DNA of 64,000 nt from an uncultured Lachnospiraceae bacterium. GTDB lineage: Bacteria; Bacillota; Clostridia; Lachnospirales; Lachnospiraceae. The translations under genes and the position numbers were made by a program. The DNA is taken from the NCBI GenBank assembly GCA_949949005.1, contig CATLHM010000005.1:1-64000 (forward strand), read 5' to 3'. The notes below the pieces were generated by a model, which did not search any database, was not told the origin of the DNA, and was given only the letters and a program-made list of their open reading frames with translations. How positions within the stretch are numbered: position 1 is the first letter of the stretch; the number at the start of each line of letters is the position of its first letter. Shown here one piece after another: positions 62,374 to 64,000 of the stretch.

Positions 62374-62470
62374 ATTCTCCCTACTCGCGCGCGATGAGCA
62401 GATTACGCAACAAATTTCCTTATGCGCCCCTGCGCATACCAAAAAGATGTGCGGCTTGCCGCACATCCCT
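62374..62470. repeat. Dispersed palindromic repeat and terminator-like stem
   Basis: TTCTCCCTACTCGC (62374-62388) and TTTCCTTATGCGCCCCTGCG (62415-62434) match, in the same order, the modules at 32102-32114 and 32147-32166. They are followed by GATGTGCGGC-TT-GCCGCACATC (62446-62467), a perfect 10-bp stem. The cluster separates hpf from the GT-C-like gene. Confidence 0.75.
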
Positions 62471-62525
62471 TCGGCTGTTTTGATTCAATAATCCCTCCTG
62501 CCTGGCAGGATTTCGTCCTGATCTA

Positions 62526-63053
62526 TCAATATTCCGGCTCGATCAGTCCGTAAGTATTTCCCTTGCGCTTGTAAACCACGTTGATCTGCTCTGTCTCCGC
62601 ATTGCAGAACACATAGAAATTATGTCCCAAAAGCTCCATCTGGATACAGGCGTCCTCGGGATACATGGGCTTAATGTCAAACTTCTTGCTGCGGATGATC
62701 TTAACGTCCTCATCCTCCATATATTCCTTCTCGATAAACTCCTGCTTGAAAAAACCTGCCGACTGCTTCTGGTCAACCAGCTTATTTTTGTATTTCTTAA
62801 GCTGTCTCTCTATAATCTCCTCCACCAGGTCGATTGACACATACATATCATTGCTGACCTGCTCAGAACGGATGATACTTCCCTTGACAGGAATGGTAAC
62901 CTCGATCTTCTGTCTCTCTTTCTCCACGCTTAAGGTTACATGTACCTCCGTCTCCTCCGTAAAATACCTCTCAAGCTTTCCGATCTTGTCCTCCACGGCG
63001 CTGCGCAGTCCGGGGGTAACCTCAATATTCTTACCTGATATAATATATTTCAT
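62526..63053 (-). CDS. hpf: Ribosome hibernation promoting factor, long form
   Basis: Protein of 175 residues that binds the 30S subunit and pairs ribosomes into 100S particles in stationary phase. The N-terminal domain (1-100) shows MKYIISGKNIEVTPGLRSAVEDKIGKLERYF and IEVTIPVKGSIIRSEQVSNDMYVSIDLV. The C-terminal dimerisation domain (about 120-175) shows IIRSKKFDIKPMYPEDACIQMELLGHNFYVFCNAETEQINVVYKRKGNTYGLIEP. The third ATG (63053) is preferred because AAAGG lies too close to the first two. It has its own promoter. Confidence 0.95.
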   Translation of the reverse strand: MKYIISGKNIEVTPGLRSAVEDKIGKLERYFTEETEVHVTLSVEKERQKIEVTIPVKGSIIRSEQVSNDMYVSIDLVEEIIERQLKKYKNKLVDQKQSAGFFKQEFIEKEYMEDEDVKIIRSKKFDIKPMYPEDACIQMELLGHNFYVFCNAETEQINVVYKRKGNTYGLIEPEY

Positions 63054-63087
63054 ACTCATCATCCTTTCTTTGGATTATTGTGGAAAT

Positions 63088-63117
63088 ATTATACCACAGC
63101 TTGTATCCATTATGCAA
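63088..63117 (-). promoter_or_regulatory. Promoter of hpf
   Basis: On the minus strand TTGCAT (63117..63112), 18 bases, TATAAT (63093..63088). The start point would be near 63081, giving a leader of about 30 bases. Nothing else was recognised in 63118-63253. Confidence 0.65.
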
Positions 63118-63253
63118 CAATTCCTGTTTTTCCTTTTTAAAACCTTAATTTTCGGACACTTTTCCACAAAAGAACTGAGCCTCCTGTTAACAAGATGATA
63201 GACCAAAACAACTTTCCCCGCATTTTTTATGGGATGCAGATAAGCCCCTTCCA

Positions 63254-64000
63254 TCACCCGGTATAATACTGCGCCTGGGCCTGCCAGAGCTCATGATACT
63301 TGCCATTCTCCTGGGCCAGCAATTCCTCATGGCTCCCCTGCTGAATCACCTGTCCCTTGTGAAATACCGTGATCTCATCGCAGAACTTGCAGGAGGAAAG
63401 GCGGTGGCTGATATAGATGGCGGTCTTATCCCCTACAATATCATTAAACTTGCTGTAAATCTCCGCCTCCGCCACCGGATCCAGAGCCGCCGTTGGCTCA
63501 TCCAGGATGATAAAGGGGGCGTCCCTATAGAGCGCTCTCGCAATGGCAATCTTCTGGGCCTCCCCGCCGGAGACCTCCACCCCGTCCTTCAAAAAATCCT
63601 TATAAAGCATGGTATCCAGACCCTGGGGCATGGCAAGAAGCCTCTCCCCAAAGCCTGCGTCAGTAAGGGCCCGCGCCGCCCTGTCCCTGTCGTAGCGCGC
63701 CGCTCCCGCCACATTTGCCCCAAGTGGCTGGGCGATCAACTGGAAATCCTGGAACACCACCGCAAACACGTCCATATAGTCCCGGTAATCATACTTGCGG
63801 ATATCAATGCCGTTTAACAAAATCTGCCCCTCCTGGGGATCATAGAGCCTGCACAGCAGCTTGATAAAGGTGGTCTTGCCGCTGCCGTTCTCCCCCACCA
63901 CCGCCATTTTCCGGCCGATCTTAAATTTCATGTTCACATGGCGAAGGGCCCATCTCTCCATCCCCGGATAGCGGAAGGACACGTCCACAAACTCCACCTC
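63254..64000 (-). CDS. ABC exporter, C-terminal nucleotide-binding domain (partial)
   Basis: The 3' part of an ABC gene that continues past the right edge. The visible 248 residues are a full ATPase domain: MEFVDVSFRYPGMERWALRHV, Walker A VGENGSGKTTF, Q-loop VVFQDFQLI, signature VSGGEAQKIAIARAL, Walker B FIILDEPTAALD and H-loop YISHRLSSCKFCDEI. This order and the tail (ELLAQENGKYHELWQAQAQYY) fit type IV exporters with a fused membrane domain (MsbA/BmrA-like). The signature has Glu-Ala after G-G (normally Q-R/Q). The membrane domain should lie upstream, outside the window. Confidence 0.88.
   Translation of the reverse strand, partial: EVEFVDVSFRYPGMERWALRHVNMKFKIGRKMAVVGENGSGKTTFIKLLCRLYDPQEGQILLNGIDIRKYDYRDYMDVFAVVFQDFQLIAQPLGANVAGAARYDRDRAARALTDAGFGERLLAMPQGLDTMLYKDFLKDGVEVSGGEAQKIAIARALYRDAPFIILDEPTAALDPVAEAEIYSKFNDIVGDKTAIYISHRLSSCKFCDEITVFHKGQVIQQGSHEELLAQENGKYHELWQAQAQYYTG

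Overview
The window looks like the chromosome of a motile, Gram-positive Lachnospiraceae-type Clostridium (Enterocloster/Hungatella/Roseburia-like, inferred). The signs are moderate G+C, clostridial-type ribosome binding sites, YesM/YesN-type regulators, several large serine recombinases, SLH and LPXTG surface proteins, a GntR-ispE-murI housekeeping block and a sigma-D-like promoter. No rRNA, tRNA or CRISPR was seen. Almost all genes lie on the minus strand. Region 1 (1-11145) is one end of a Tn1549-like integrative conjugative element (ICE). Reading leftward it carries a SymE-like gene, a DUF5348 gene, parA, parB, a RepA_N initiator, a DUF3846 gene, a 1590-residue sorted adhesin with its own class B sortase, a PcfB/DUF3801 gene, and a VirD4 coupling-protein gene that breaks off at its DPKG motif near the window edge. 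Region 2 (11143-16646) is a clostridial subtilisin gene broken twice. Its N-terminal part (16325-16646) is separated from its C-terminal part (11143-12470) by a 3.86-kb element with two large serine recombinases and a decayed XRE repressor; its 3' end is cut by the ICE. Both junctions lie in G-runs. Region 3 (16800-26780) is housekeeping or conserved: a divergent ClpX-like unfoldase, a coiled-coil NlpC/P60 hydrolase, an FKBP-type lipoprotein, a DUF1934 protein, murI, a GntR regulator, ispE and an Rpn-type nuclease. Region 4 (26800-42086) is carbohydrate use: a YesN/YesM two-component pair, two CUT1 permeases and a solute-binding lipoprotein, then GH43, GH88 and GH28 enzymes without signal peptides, an AraC regulator and a BNR/sialidase-like protein. 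The enzymes probably digest imported uronate- and xylose-containing oligosaccharides inside the cell. Region 5 (42142-45752) holds a double transglutaminase-like protein and a small unknown protein behind a sigma-D-like promoter. Region 6 (45845-58852) is the most striking part. A tight nine-gene operon encodes a VTC-domain protein, DUF4956 membrane protein, CotH kinase, TIM-barrel glycosidase, HEAT-repeat protein, processive GT2 synthase, a GGDEF-EAL protein degenerate in both domains, a tyrosine recombinase and an SLH-anchored GH18 protein. It looks like an exopolysaccharide synthesis and surface-modification machine. Just upstream, two palindromes sharing AAATGTATACATTT flank about 134 bp that contain a strong extended -10 promoter pointing away from the operon, next to a small serine recombinase gene. 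This has the layout of an invertible (phase-variable) promoter, read here in the OFF orientation. Region 7 (59129-64000) carries a GT2-GtrA protein, a large GT-C-like membrane protein, the ribosome hibernation factor hpf and the end of an ABC exporter gene. Short palindromic repeat modules recur in intergenic spaces of regions 3, 4 and 7.
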